In this document: positions 1 to 12,989 of the stretch, one piece after another
Layout of the letters: the number at the start of each line of letters is the position of its first letter
Position numbering within the stretch: the first letter of the stretch is position 1
NCBI GenBank assembly: GCA_964035545.1
Contig: OZ037766.1
Span: 8,379,722 to 8,443,721 of the forward strand
Direction: 5' to 3'
DNA from: Bugula neritina
Lineage: Eukaryota; Bryozoa; Gymnolaemata; Cheilostomatida; Bugulidae
Length of the DNA stretch: 64,000 nucleotides
Notes under the pieces: model-generated
Told to the model about the DNA's origin: nothing
Database searches by the model: none
What the model saw: only the letters and a program-made list of their open reading frames with translations
Made by a program: the position numbers and the translations under genes

Positions 1-573
1 CGTATGTTGACAGTATTTATTTTGTTGAAAGTGAAGTTGTAATTTTATGTCTTTTCCCACCTCTCTCATTTTGTATTATTAAATGGGTAGTTTATATAAA
101 TATTTGTACTAGGAAAATTCAATCTCATTATATAACAGAGTGCATCATCAAATACGTTAAATAATACCTTACCAACACTTAGAGACAAAACTTGTTTTCT
201 TATGGTAAAAAATGTATTTTACAAAGTGTAATTGGAATATAGTTAATCACAAACTCTGCAATGATGAGAAAGTTGCAGGCGGCAAAAGATCTTTAAACAT
301 AGTTTCTTTTGAATAGGATTTATGGCTAAATTCTTTAAATTTTAAATTTGTAAAACTTTGGATATCTACAGAAATTTTTTCTGCTTCATCTAGGGTCCAG
401 TCTAACTTCATCTTGTATAAATACCTGCTTTTCTCTATATCCCAACTTTTGCAAGTTTAAAAGAATTTAGTAGTAGTATTTGTTACATGAGTCTTTTATA
501 TTCCTAACTGCTGCTGCAGCCTGAAACTACACTTAGAACTAGTATATGATAATCTGATGGCTGTGTTTTTCAG
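1..573. other. Intron of the adaptor gene (upstream part outside window)
   Basis: The first recognised exon begins after an acceptor (tgtgtttttcag) at 573, so this stretch is read as intron. I found no upstream SKICH-domain exon in it. A 75-codon minus-strand frame at 496-723 overlaps the exon and is a shadow. Confidence 0.55.
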
Positions 574-3500
574 AATCCTGATAGAAAGCTGAAGACCAAA
601 GAATACCAGTTTGTATATATTAGCTATGAAAGTGGAAAAGTCATTGGCCAAAGTCACCAATTTAGAATTGAAGACATCATTGATTTGGATGATGAAACAG
701 ACATTGAAGGTGTGACATGACATATATTACTTGCAGCTGTTACTCAAACCTCTAACTAAATGTTGTAAATTAGCGTCATACATCTTACAGTGTAGTTATT
801 GGTATTGTCTGTTCACAAACTCTAATCACAGTTACTTTGGTAGAAGATATATCAGTTGAGCTGACGCTGGAAGCAAGTAAAGTTAGTCAACAGGAATTGC
901 TCCGAGAGCCGCTCACACACCCACGACCTGTAAGGGCTGCCAGCACCACCAGCTCAGTTGGCTCTGTGCAAGTATGTGAGAGTCGTCTTCTTAGCTTCGC
1001 TGCATTTCTCTCTTATAGGATTGGAGTTATCTTCCTTATCTATATGTCCTGTATATGTCTAGAGTTGATTTTAACTTCTTCACAGACATTCTTTACTATG
1101 TTATAAAATATAGAAAAGCTAAAAAAAGTCTTAATCTTTTAATTAGAGATTACTTTTAAAGACTTTTTTATATGACAGTTTCACAATAAACACAATGGTA
1201 GCATATGTGACCTATTGCTTGAATTTCTGTTCTTAAACCTTCGTCTGAATTTGTTTTTTATATCAGTAGATAGCCACACTGTTTTGAAATTGCTTTTATG
1301 TTATATCATGTATACATGCATTGAGTTGTAGATATCCCAGTTAAATTTGCATAGAAGTAAAGTTTTATAGTATGACTATATTGATCTATTTGCTATATCA
1401 TCATATTTATGTAATATAGAGTGACCCAGAAACAAGCACGTATAGTGAGATTAGCACACGAGTCCAGCCAACCTCTTCCACAGAGAGTATTGCCAAAGTC
1501 GCAGAATTAATAAAGCAGTATGAAAAGATTAACCACTCACGAAACTCTGTTCCACGTCCTTTGAAACTGGCAACCAATGACAACCGAGTGCTGGTTAAAT
1601 CTCCGGAGAGGTCATTTGTTTCAACCGTATGTAACTTAGACTAGTACTGCTTTATACGCCATGTACTATGCTTTAGCACTAAACAGTTGACTAGTCTGTG
1701 AACTTGGAGTTGTCCTCTCTATAATATAGCTGCTAGTATGCTGTATTTAGTGGAACATTTTAGTTTACACGACAGATTTTTCTAGGAAATTTGTATATGT
1801 CTGATGATTTAGTAAATAAGATTGCTAGTCACAAATATTATTGCAAGGCGTGCCTTATTTTTTACTTTTTGAAGTCTAATAAAATTTATCAAAGCCATAT
1901 ATTATTGGAGTTATCTTACTACATATATGTAAATGTTTGACAACAGACCAAGCTGACAGAGATATTACAAGGCTTACAGAGAGGGAATGTGTCTACCAGG
2001 GGAGTTCCAGTGGCAGCGCTGTCTCCAGACGAGTTGTTCATGGACAGTTTCTTACTGCCCTTTATAAACGGTGTACTTGAATATCTCACCAAAGATGGCT
2101 ACTCGACTATCATCTGTAGAGATGACAGAAACGTGTTCCTGGAGAATGGCAGCGGTCAGAAGACTCTAGACTTGAGGTATTACTATCACTCATCTACACG
2201 TAACTTAATGTAGCTGGATTGAAAGGATTCGTTGTACTGCAACTGGTTACTTATGTTAATCTGGTTAATGCTATCTTTCATATCCATAGCCATTATTTTT
2301 TGTGATTTATTTTGAATACTGAGATAAATATGTATATATTTTAGTTTGAAGTTAAATCTTGAAGTTGTATGCAAGCGCGCTCTGACACTAACTATAGTAA
2401 TAGCCATAGTTATATTGATAGTCACAGCAATAGTCATATTAATAGTAAATGCTGCAGGCAAAACTGGACGATCAACAAGGAAAATGCAGCGAAGCCACAG
2501 ATTCTGTATCACCATGGTTACACAGTTGATGAACTGACTCAGCTGTATCAACAACTTGAAGATGACCTGGAGGAGTTTAAACACGACAGGTAGTCGGCAG
2601 CTTTGGTTGTCTGGATGTGTATCTAGATATATTGTTTTATACCATATTTGGCTAATGGTAGGCATATCACTTGTATTGAGATGGTCTTGTATAAGTTTCA
2701 AGCTAGGTAAACATCTCTCCAGGTTATTTTAGAGTATATCTTTATAGATTAGTCACTTGGAAAAGAGTAACTTTGTTATAGACCTAATTGTATAATTGCT
2801 ACTTTTTCAAATCTTTTCATGGAAAGTGGTGGTAAATTAACATAGTACATCTCTCTTATGCACAACATTAAATTTGTTTATACAGTGCAACAATTTTTTG
2901 TTTTTGTAAATGTTATTTCATGTTACTCCAGTTCATTTATGCATCTTAATTCAGTGAAGTTAGAGAGCTGAAGTATGCGACGCAACTACATTCCTCCCAT
3001 GCTAAAGAGATGAGAGTTGTCAACAGAAAGATTCGCAAGCTGGAGAGACAGATGAGAACAGTTCTACACTCTTCCAGGACTACAAGTAAATGCACCAAAC
3101 ACCAGGTACTTACTTAGATAATAGTTTTTAAAGGTCCTCTGCTACTAGTCACTCATGGAAACTTGAGTAACATTAACTATTTCACATAAAGACATGTGTG
3201 TAAGAAAAATAAGTTCTATGTTATATAAAGTGAAGGCATCGCTATGCGAAATCAAGTGACACTTGCATGACATCTTATTTTTTACATGTGACATCTCTCT
3301 ATATTACTGAATACATTTTTCCAATATATATACTAAGCAGTGTGATGACCTTCAAATAACCTAACGAAATGCTCAGAGGCAGACAACCTTTATTCAGATT
3401 GAAGTTTTAATACATTTAGACAAGCCTTCAGTTTGAATCGTTCATATAATTTAAAAAGCCCTACTATAAGTCTGAATAAATTATAATATATATTTTATTG

Positions 3501-6500
3501 TAAAAGTGCATAACAGAAAATTTAAGCAATTAAATTTAGTTTTTTATGTTAAATTTAAACCGATATTATTGGGTTGCAGGATCATATGCAACAGCATCAA
3601 GACTCAACATTGAAAGACATGGAGCTGGAGGTCATGAACTTGCAGAGCATAAATGAGGTGCTCGTCTCACACATAAAGGTTTGTTGATAAGTTTTAAGTA
3701 AACCTTCTTTCTGCTGCCTTACAACAGCTCTATTCTATAATACTGTTTGGCATCATAATATGCTTTGTAATTAGGCCTTGGAGCAAGAGCTGGCTGAAAA
3801 GACATCTGAATACGGAAAGTTATGCCAGCTGTTCTTAGACAGTCAACAATTGCCTGCAGAGCCTGCAGCCACTTCAGCTGAGGTGGGCTTAGATTTGCAG
3901 TTTCTTAGTCTATATAGCGTCAGTTCCATGAATATCTGTAGCATGACAAGTTTCCTGTCTGTGAAACTACAGACTAAACTTGAACACTCACATGAAATTG
4001 CTAAAGATTAAAAAATATATACGTGTCCATGTGATGTTAGTTTAGGCCAATGGACAGAATTATGTTGCATCCTTGAAACTACAATGTGGGAGAAAAATTA
4101 TCTTGGAACTGTTTTAAATCTAGTATATGTTTTAATTTTTCAATCTGTGAAAACACACAGCTTAGTTGGGCAAAACACACTGATCATTTTGATAATCAAG
4201 CAATGATAAAAACATGTGTTACACATGATTATTAGGTATCAAGTAGTTGTATCGTGTTGTATATTTGTTGCAGGGAGCTGACTATAGCAGTGCTGTAAGA
4301 AAGCCGGTCACCAACAAGCCACTCGTGCAAAAAGCTACAAGTTATGCTGCTACTTCTGCAGCAGACAGTGAAAAAACTGTTTCTAATGAGGACAGAAAGC
4401 CCACCACGACGTCCGAGAGAGGTTTGTGTGTTGCTCTATATCTGAACATGCAGTAAACTAGTTAGTAGTATCAAAGCTGTTCTGGTTGTTCAATCAACTG
4501 CAGCACTTTAAATTTCTCCATTTATAAGGTTTTTCTAAATGCATATTTTTGAAATGTGACTAAAGTTTTTCCAAAATAGTTATTTTTTATAAAAGTTGCA
4601 TACAGTTATTACATACTAGGGCTGCTAATCAGCTTCAAAGTTTGATAGTAATACAGTTTATAATCCAGTCACCAACGCTATGTGCTCAACTTAGTTTGTT
4701 TAGTGTGTGATCATACAGGTATGCATGTTGTACAAGTTACACACTAATTTTGGTAAATATGTAACCAAATGACACCCATGCAATGATGAGCTGATTCTTG
4801 TAGAACTATCGAATTCACCAGACCAAGAAGAGTGGCTGAAGCTACTGAAACGTCTGCTCAAAAGTAGGTCTGCAACTGCTTTACAAGAAACACCAAATGT
4901 CAATAAAAGTGAGAGTTCGGATTCCCTAGCCGTAGCCATGAGGCGACTTTTCAACGTCTGCTCCTCTCCCAGTCTGGCCAGCACATGCACTAGTCATCAC
5001 TCGCTGAGCTCGAATGACTCAGTCCTGGAAGCTATCAGAAGTATGTTTGGTGATGAGTCACCAGCTTCTAGTCTGCCGGTTGGCTCCTGTCCCGTAACTC
5101 CTTGCAACAGTGCCGACAATGTTGGTAAGAAGCAAAAGGTCAAGGCCAATATACTTGACCACTCGTCGAGTATGAAAAATGTACTACGGTGGCTATTTGC
5201 AGCGAGTAGTGAAGATTTGAAGAAGGCTTTGCCAGGTGCCAGTAATGAGAGCATCTCGTCGCTTGGTGAAGCGATGAGAAGGATGTTCAATGAAGAAGGG
5301 GTGGAGGAAAAGTTGAAGGAGGGGTTGACCACAAGTAATGAGTCATTGTCCGAAGCCATGCATCGACTTTTCCAAACGATTTCCCAGCAAAACCTCAATA
5401 ATCAGCAGCTAAAGAACTCCAAGTCTTCAACTTCTAGTTTCGAATCGGTGTTGTGGGCTTTGACTGATTCCACACCGGAAGAGTATAAGAATGTTGACAT
5501 TCGGGAATACAACATTCAGAGACAGAAGAACCACAGGGAAGCAACTCCTACCACCTGTGGGTGCTCTCAGGGAGTGAAATGTGAACGGAAAAATCCCTGT
5601 TTTTCAACTGTTATTCGCTCTTCATCTCCTGACGAAAATGTTAATATTTCATTCCCTAACAGAGCAGCTCTGAGCCGATCACCAATAGCTCGGAGGACAA
5701 CTCCTCACAACCAGCCCAAGGAGCACAGCTTTTCGGATACTATGGTATGTTACAATTTGTTTTATTGCTAGCAGCAATGTTAGTCTTTATAAAACTTCAT
5801 TGTTTTGAGCTTAAAAGGCTTTCACATTTTTATTCTTCATTCCAACAAGTAAATTAGTGACAGAAACTAGGGCATAAAAATATCTCTCGGAATACTTATA
5901 AGAGTAAATGAAGGCTTCAAGTACAAATTATATTAACATGTTACTTTTCATTTAGATTTTGATGGGTTCAAGTTTTAAGATCTCTAAAGTTATTTATAAA
6001 CAATGTTGCAGGCTACTGCAGAGGAAATGAAAAGCAATATGCTGTCAGAAAGTTTGTATATTGGCGGTAGAGGCAGAAGTAAATCCAAAAAAGCAAAATA
6101 TTTTAGATCTTCCAGGTTTGTTCTTTTTCTTTGTCATTGAACTTATTATTGGGATACATTTAAGCATCTCCCATAGTTTAAATATTTTAATCAGTATAAT
6201 TATTATGGGTTTGGTTTTGTTGATTTTACAAACTTGCGACAACTGCATAGCTCGTTTTCTAGAAGAAGAAGAATTGGTACACAGTCTTTCTGATTTAGTA
6301 GCGTAGGTTTGGAAAATTGTTATTTCATGTTGCTAATTAAAATTATTTTGATAAAATTAAAATGTTTAAGGTAAAAGTTTTGTTCTGATTTCAAATATTT
6401 GATATTATTTTATATGTTGTTGTAGATTAGCAAAGAAATTGTGCCCCTATTGTCATCAAAGTGTCACCAGGTTGAGGCAGCATCTTCAGTCAGCACATCG

Positions 6501-6513
6501 CAGGTGCCTGTGA
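574..6513 (+). CDS. SKICH-like coiled-coil zinc-finger adaptor (TAX1BP1/CALCOCO-related), 5'-partial
   Basis: Twelve in-phase exons: 574-709, 832-971, 1420-1626, 1947-2176, 2458-2589, 2955-3105, 3580-3678, 3775-3882, 4274-4421, 4804-5744, 6012-6115, 6426-6513. They give 827 codons plus stop. The first visible exon resembles the last strands of a SKICH domain (EYQFVYIS..GKVIGQSHQFRIED), as in TAX1BP1 and CALCOCO selective-autophagy or signalling adaptors. Exons 2458-3882 encode charged heptad-like sequence, probably coiled coil. The 941-bp exon is Ser-rich and looks disordered, with repeated short helical motifs. The last exon ends in CPYC(x9)HLQSAH, a C2H2-like finger six residues before the stop. 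In this family such fingers bind ubiquitin, but the spacing here is not the standard one. The N-terminus, including the start of the SKICH domain, lies upstream of the window. The gene converges on TMEM38. Exon chaining is supported by phase; the family assignment rests on a short match, so it is moderate. Confidence 0.6.
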
Positions 6514-7164
6514 GTTCTCACCACACTCATCTACCTATCAGCACATTAGAGAACCTGCCTTCATAGCAACTCTAATCACAAATCTTTATATTTTCAAACT
6601 TTATTATAGGATTTAACTTGTACAACCGGAAGGGATCATTTCTAAAAGTAAACAAATAAACACCTGCAAAATTGCATATCTATGACCTTCATTTATAAAA
6701 TGCTATTCAATTGCACCTGTGTGAAACTCGAATACATTCATTTTCTGCTAGTAAAAATCTAGTTTACCTATACTTGCAAAAAAAATTGTGTTATAAAAGA
6801 CATCAAAATTCATCAATCTTTCTATATACACCATTACCATTAGTACTAAATGCTACAACAAACTTGGTTCAGTTATTTTTAAAATTAAGCTTAATATCCA
6901 ATAACAAAACAGAGATGGTGAATGTGATCTACCAACTATAGAAATACAGCTTGTTGAATAATGTAAGGAGGCTATTGTCCAGTTGCTTTAATTATTGCAA
7001 AACAATAATGACCATCCTAGTTGATACATAACGAATCACAAAGCATTTGTAGAGATTCTAGGTCTAAATAACACTTGAGGAAACATGCATAAAGTTGTCA
7101 AAAAAGTTTCTCAACAACTATAACTAATTGTTGCAGTTTACCCTGTAACAATAATAAATTAAAG
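6514..7164. other. Convergent 3' intergenic region
   Basis: AT-rich DNA between the stop of the + strand adaptor gene and the stop of the - strand TMEM38 gene. It should contain both 3' UTRs. Apart from the AATAAA near 6655 I see no conserved coding pattern; short open frames here look random. Confidence 0.6.
6655..6660 (+). terminator. Candidate AATAAA polyadenylation signal, adaptor gene
   Basis: An AATAAA hexamer lies about 140 bp after the stop at 6513. It is the first clear hexamer on the sense strand. AT-rich DNA produces such hexamers by chance, so this is tentative. Confidence 0.35.
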
Positions 7165-10100
7165 TCAGGACTTTTTGACTTTTGTGTCAGTAGCTACAAC
7201 TCCATTAACAGGTTCAGTTCGGGCTCTCCTCAATGCGTCCCACATGCCGCCAAAAATTACAGAGCAGATTAGGTTTTCGAATGGAAGGAATGGGTCCTTA
7301 GTGCTGAGTAGCATCATAGAAAGTCTTAGGTAAATGAGTACAGCCATTGAGCAAGAGAAGAGAACCGAGTGCTCTACGTGGATGACTTCAGCGGATCTCA
7401 GTACAAACAGCAACGAAATAACAGTACTGGCCTTGGCTACGCTGCAAAACCATAGAAATATTATGTATGCATACATTGACATCTAGAGTACATACAATTC
7501 TTCATTCAGTTATAATATTAGTCTTAGTCGTATATTAACACTTGACAAAAACCAAAATAATTTTTGCAAAAATGAAAAGTAAAAGTGTGGTATTCGTAAG
7601 CTACTTGATACAGAAAAAAATTGAAGCATGCATATTATAACATACATTTACTATAAATATTTAAATATTTCACAAAGTTGAAACATGCACACACTGCAAT
7701 ATGACATTTAGTAATACAGATGCATAAGACAAAAAAGACAGCTTTCAAAAGGCAGGATGAAGACTAAGTAGAGCAAACAAAGAAATAACAATTTTCTAAA
7801 GAGATACTTGATTGCTAAAACCCATCTGTTGCTGCTACAGTTAGAGAGATTGAACTGAATAAAAAATTAGCTTTTTGCAATTGCAAAGATGAGGAAAGAG
7901 AAAATATATTTCAATGTTTAGATATCTATGAAATTACTAAGTGAATCGTTCGTAAAAATACCAAATTTGGAACAGTATTTTATGATCATATCATATTTAT
8001 TATACACCGACTTTGAATGAGAGGCACAAGCTCTAAATTATAATGCATAAAAAGAAAGGCAATCTCTACATAATTATACTTACAAACTGGGTTGCAGTAG
8101 CTCATTGCTGTTGGGTGCCCAGTAGCCACGAACAAACCTTTCGAAAGGTTTCATCCAAACATATGAACTTCCTAAAAGCAACACAAACTACATAGGTGAC
8201 AACATTTCTACTTACAGTGAGTGAAGGATAGGTGTAGAACACAATAACACATGCATTTAGTGTAAATCACTTGACAGCAGCTTGAGTAGTTTTTACAAAA
8301 ATATATTACATTATTTGTATTACTTATAAACGAAATAATTAGGTACAAAATTCCTGAGTAACAACTCAACACTGTAGAATACAGGAGCAGACAAACCTTT
8401 GAGCAGACCGGCTACAACTTGCAGCAGATATTGAGTTGGAAATTTCTTATACGCAAGAAGAACTCCGGCATTAATTCCGTAAACACGATGAACTTCCTTC
8501 ATTAATGATATAATTAGCTTGAAGAGTTTAAATGACAGCAGACGATAAACAATGTCAGCTGGAGTGTAGTTGATAGCATACCTGCAACAGGCAGATATTG
8601 GGCTATAGATGAGCTTATAGATGCAACTATAGTTTGAACAGTTATTTAGTTTATACAAGTATATACTGTAATCTGTATACAGTTTATATTAATATAATTA
8701 TAAGTGATACACATACAATGCATATGTATTGCAAATTATAGATTATATAACTTAATATAATATGGAAATTATTGCCTACATAACTATATATACATTCATT
8801 TAGCTCTATAATTGAAAAAAATGTGCTGTCTTGCAGCTTCTCATTCAAACAACAAACATGTTTAACTGGTAGCATACTAAACAAAGCAAGTCCAAGGCAA
8901 GCTGTCAATCGTTGACAAGCCACACCCTGCACTATTCCTTAACCACACCCTATCTAAAGGTCACTGAGTGGCCATGTACTAACTAGAGTGTGAAAATAAT
9001 ATTAATAAGTTAACTAAGAAAGATAGGAACCTACTAAGTGCAGTGTACTTACCACACAGCCGTGGCTATGAGTATGCTGTGAGGATTATTTAGCAGAGAG
9101 GCTAGTGGGGTGTTGAAGAGCAGACATAGCCAGATCTGACTGGCAAAGCACATGAGCATACTGCTAAACCACAGGGCCAGTGGGTGGTGCCTTGAGAATG
9201 GGAATGCTGCTGAAAGTTCATAGTAATATCATTGTTAGAATGCACCAGTAAAACAGTGCATAACCTGGTTAACAAATTTCAAAATTGCTTTGCCAAAAAA
9301 CTCAGCAGGTTGACATGCAAATTGTTCATGTTATGTAGCTTAGTTAAATGTATACGTAGAGGTGTCAGTAACTAGTTAATTTTTCCACACTTTTTCAAAG
9401 TAAATATAAAAATTCAAAACCCACGATGCACACATCAGGTAAAATCTTAGGAAATGACCAACTAATGAATGCCTTAAGTATAATTTAAGAGTTTTACAGC
9501 AATTTCAATAAAGTTATATATAAACACAATGATTTATCATTTTATAAAATATTCAGAGAGAATTATAGACGCAGATTCAAACAGTTTGTACACAGGCAGG
9601 GTGATAAGAAAACAAGCGACAAAGCCCTACCAACAGTAGCTTCTCCATCTAAAAAAATACAGCTCTTTTAAAAGGAACTCGACACATTTTGTAGTATAAA
9701 ATTGTTACATAACAAGTTACAACCAACATGTACTTTTTGATAGAAAATACATTATTGTTGTTTACCAACACAGCCTGTCACTTATACATTGTCTAAGTCT
9801 TAGTCATTCTCAAACAGACAATTTAGAACAAATTCAAAGGAATTATACAAGAAAAAGAGTTGACTATACAGTCTATATTCTATGGTATATATTACAAATT
9901 GTATATATGCTCCATATAATTCTGTATATACGAGTATATTGCATATACTCTACATACACTGTGCATATAGTCTATAACTTTCATGAACTTTTAATATAGG
10001 TGATGTTTATAACTCCTACTAAAGCATTATTAGCAAACACGTAGCAAACCACCAATCATAAATTAATAAGTATAAATGCTGACTGACTAACTAGGGAATG

Positions 10101-12989
10101 AATAGAGTATAGACACGTGTAGTTTAGCACATTACATTGCAGGCTGCTTCCTCAGGCTGCTAAGAAAACTTAGGAATGTTAGACATAATATATTCTTTTT
10201 TAAATTATGGGTTGTGAATTCTTGTTCAATCTGCAAAACCCCAGACATGCGCTTCACTTGAAATCTTAACAGTGTCGAGCAACATATTTAAAATATGCAT
10301 ATTAAATAGTGCCACTGCTGGTTTTATCTAGCTGCTGTATAGTTATCATAGTACTGCATTATGTTCTTCAATCTACAGCATTAAAAACTAAAGTGAATTA
10401 GCTACAATACTCCTACAGATATTTTTACTAGATTGGACCAAGCTTTTGGTGGTAACTAAAAAGTAATTTGGAGTAAAATCTGGCAAAACTGATCAGATTT
10501 TAACCCAAAGCTTTCTTTTTCAACAAATATTTTAATGAGCTCCTCATAATAAACTTTATTTTAGTGTTACTATATTTATTATATTAGTCCTTGATGATAC
10601 TGGTATATACATACATGATACTATAGCTGTAGTAAGTAACTAGTATACACAGACTATAGCTGTAGTAAGTAACTAGTATATACATACTATAGCTGTAGTA
10701 AGTAACTAGTATACACAGACTATAGCTGTAGTAAGTAACTAGTATATACATACTATAGCTGTAGTAAGTAACTAGTATATAGTATATACAGACTATAGCT
10801 GTAGCTGACTATCTTTCTGTGGCCTGTAAACGTGGGTTTGACATTTATGTGAGTTGGTAAAGTATGAAAGCTGGTGTAAGCTATTACAGGGCCTCCTCTG
10901 GGATATACTGATTAGTTTGCTGTATAAAGTGACAAGTGGTAGGAAGGGCAGTCTCTGAAATTTCATTTAACATACAGTTGACAGGTGGTAGGCGAATGCA
11001 GAGGTCCGAGTTTTAGTTGTGATACAAACTAAGCAATCAATCAGACTAGGTGGTTCAACAGTGCCTGGCTGAACTACCATCTATGCCTGTTTCAGTAAAT
11101 TTATCACTTATTTACTAGTAGACATGCTTCACACTGCAACATATGTTTTACATATAAAAAGTTACACAAAATATTATATCTTGTATTATAAAATACTGCT
11201 AATTATTAGTATAATAAATATAAGTGTGCCACTTGACCAATCTCTTTTTACACAAACCAAATATTGTAATCATTAAAGCACACATACAAGACTGCCGATG
11301 TACATTGTTTGGACATTATATACCATATACGGTTTGAGTAGCTCATATGTACATGCATCTTCTCCTGTGATTTGCATTGGCTAGTAGTAGATGCTCATTT
11401 TACAATAAATGCTAAGGAATAAAGTTGGGCTACCATGTGGTATATGCAGTTCATTATGAGAAACAGATTTCAATTGAAAAATTACTATGAAATAGAGCTG
11501 GTAATGTGCTTGCAGTTCCCAGTTAATGAAGCATCTACTGGACTACTAATTATAGGAAAATGAGAGATGGGTGATAATTATAGTCTATAGTAGTACTGCA
11601 AGCAAGTCCATATTCTAGAAACTAGATTAACAAATTAACATCAGGCAAACTATAACAGTGTATAAAGAATATAAAGCCTTTACTATAGGAGCTGTTAACT
11701 TTCACAATAAGTTCAGAAATGATATAATAAGCTAAAAAGTTATCTTCTAGCCTTGCAAAAAGTAGGTCTTTAACTAAAAGGCAAAAAATAAAAAGCAGCT
11801 TGGATTATGAGCAAGATCTTAGATTTTATATTCCAGAAAAATGACTTAAAACTAGTTATTCTTCTGTCATGTGGCTAGCTTTCAGAGAAATAAACAAGAA
11901 GTTACCCAAGACACCCATCTATTATAAATTTGATAGAATTGAAAGATGGCATATGTCATTCATTAGCTTTGTCAATCGATGATCACTCATTTAAATTTTA
12001 ATACAAGGAAATCCTTACAACGAAAAGTTTTGAGTTTTAAATACGTATAAATCAAATTATTCTTAACCTAAACTATCTTGCGATAGTTGTAAAATAATTT
12101 TTATTGCAGACTTGACTAACTTATGCAATGTTTTAGAAAACACTTTGCTACTGTTAGCAGTGTTTTAGTTAAAATTAAGAATATGCGACTACTTTTTAGG
12201 ATAGGTGATCTATTGCAACACAAAATCTATTTTTTAGAATCTATCAGTTTTGGGGAGATATACTAAAAGTTGAACCCTTTCAAAGAGAGCTTGTAGGAAC
12301 TTAATTTTCAGAGTAGAGAAACTATTTAGTTTGAGGCTAAACATTGAATTTTGTGTTTATGGATTAATATAATTGTAAGGAAATAGTGTACCTGGATTCT
12401 AATTAAATAATATATTCACAAATGGTTGCATAAAAGCAATTAAATATACTTGCTATCAGAGTAGAATTTCTAGAGCCAATAATCTAGTATAAGATGCAAA
12501 GATGGTTATTTATTTTAATGTTGTTTGGTTAAGCAAACTAAAAACTTTCTAAAATTAAACTAGGCTAAAAACAGTTTATGCACCTATATCCCATAAACTG
12601 GCCCCAGACTTAAATTGAATTTGCAATTGAAGTGATTTAATGTGAAAATTGATATTTTTCAATGTGCTGGCAAATAATGTCATTTGTACCTTTATGCAAT
12701 AATTAGATTGCATAATGATAAAGGTGAAAATGTACAAAAATCATGTGAAGACTAAAAGAGTAAACATATATCTACTAAGTGTAAGCCCTCAAATATTATG
12801 GTATTGGGAAAACCTGCAGCTACGATACCTTCAAGTAGAGGGATATGCATTCTGAAACTTCATGGAAAACTCACCTGATTTTTGAACGTCTTCTTTCACA
12901 TTGATGCACATCATAGTGTAGTGAATCACATCAAAAACTGGGTACATTTTCAAATGAGTAGCTGCATCACAGAGCACATAAAAATCCAT
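7165..12989 (-). CDS. TMEM38: Trimeric intracellular cation (TRIC) channel, TMEM38 family
   Basis: Five coding exons on the minus strand: 12989-12875, 9209-9053, 8581-8397, 8171-8084, 7441-7165. They total 822 bp (273 aa), and all phases close. TRIC channels sit in the ER/SR membrane and carry monovalent cations, mainly potassium, to balance calcium release and uptake. Family matches run the whole length: MYPVFDVIHY near the N-terminus, FSRHHPLALWFSSML, YTPADIVYR, then KEVHR, FERFVRGYW, SFVAKASTVISLLFVL and a last hydrophobic block ending ENLICSVIFGG. The TRIC lipid-contact motif KEVxRxxK appears as KEVHRVYG: K119 and R123 are kept and the final Lys is Gly. Several hydrophobic segments fit the family's seven helices. 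The C-terminus is short and ends in lysines and serine. Length is slightly below the usual roughly 290 aa. Intron 1 (9210-12874) is the longest in the gene and holds a minisatellite. Family assignment is firm; A versus B type is not resolved. Confidence 0.92.
10619..10806. repeat. 33-bp minisatellite, about 5 copies
   Basis: Near-identical 33-bp units begin actatagctgtagtaagtaa and end tatacacag or tatatacat. They lie head to tail in TMEM38 intron 1. The terminal bases alternate between units, and the last unit carries a short insertion of tagtata. Confidence 0.85.

Noticed and set aside
2186-2701. 171-codon minus-strand open frame
   Set aside because: It lies across an intron and an exon of the + strand adaptor gene. 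The exon's own frame fits phase and coiled-coil composition, and the minus frame resembles nothing known.
4997-5398. 133-codon minus-strand open frame
   Set aside because: Antisense shadow of the 941-bp exon of the adaptor gene.
8320-8396. Extension of the TMEM38 exon past the donor (LSAPVFYSVELLLRNF)
   Set aside because: Intron read-through; splicing at 8397 to the exon 8084-8171 gives the family-consistent FERFVRGYW.
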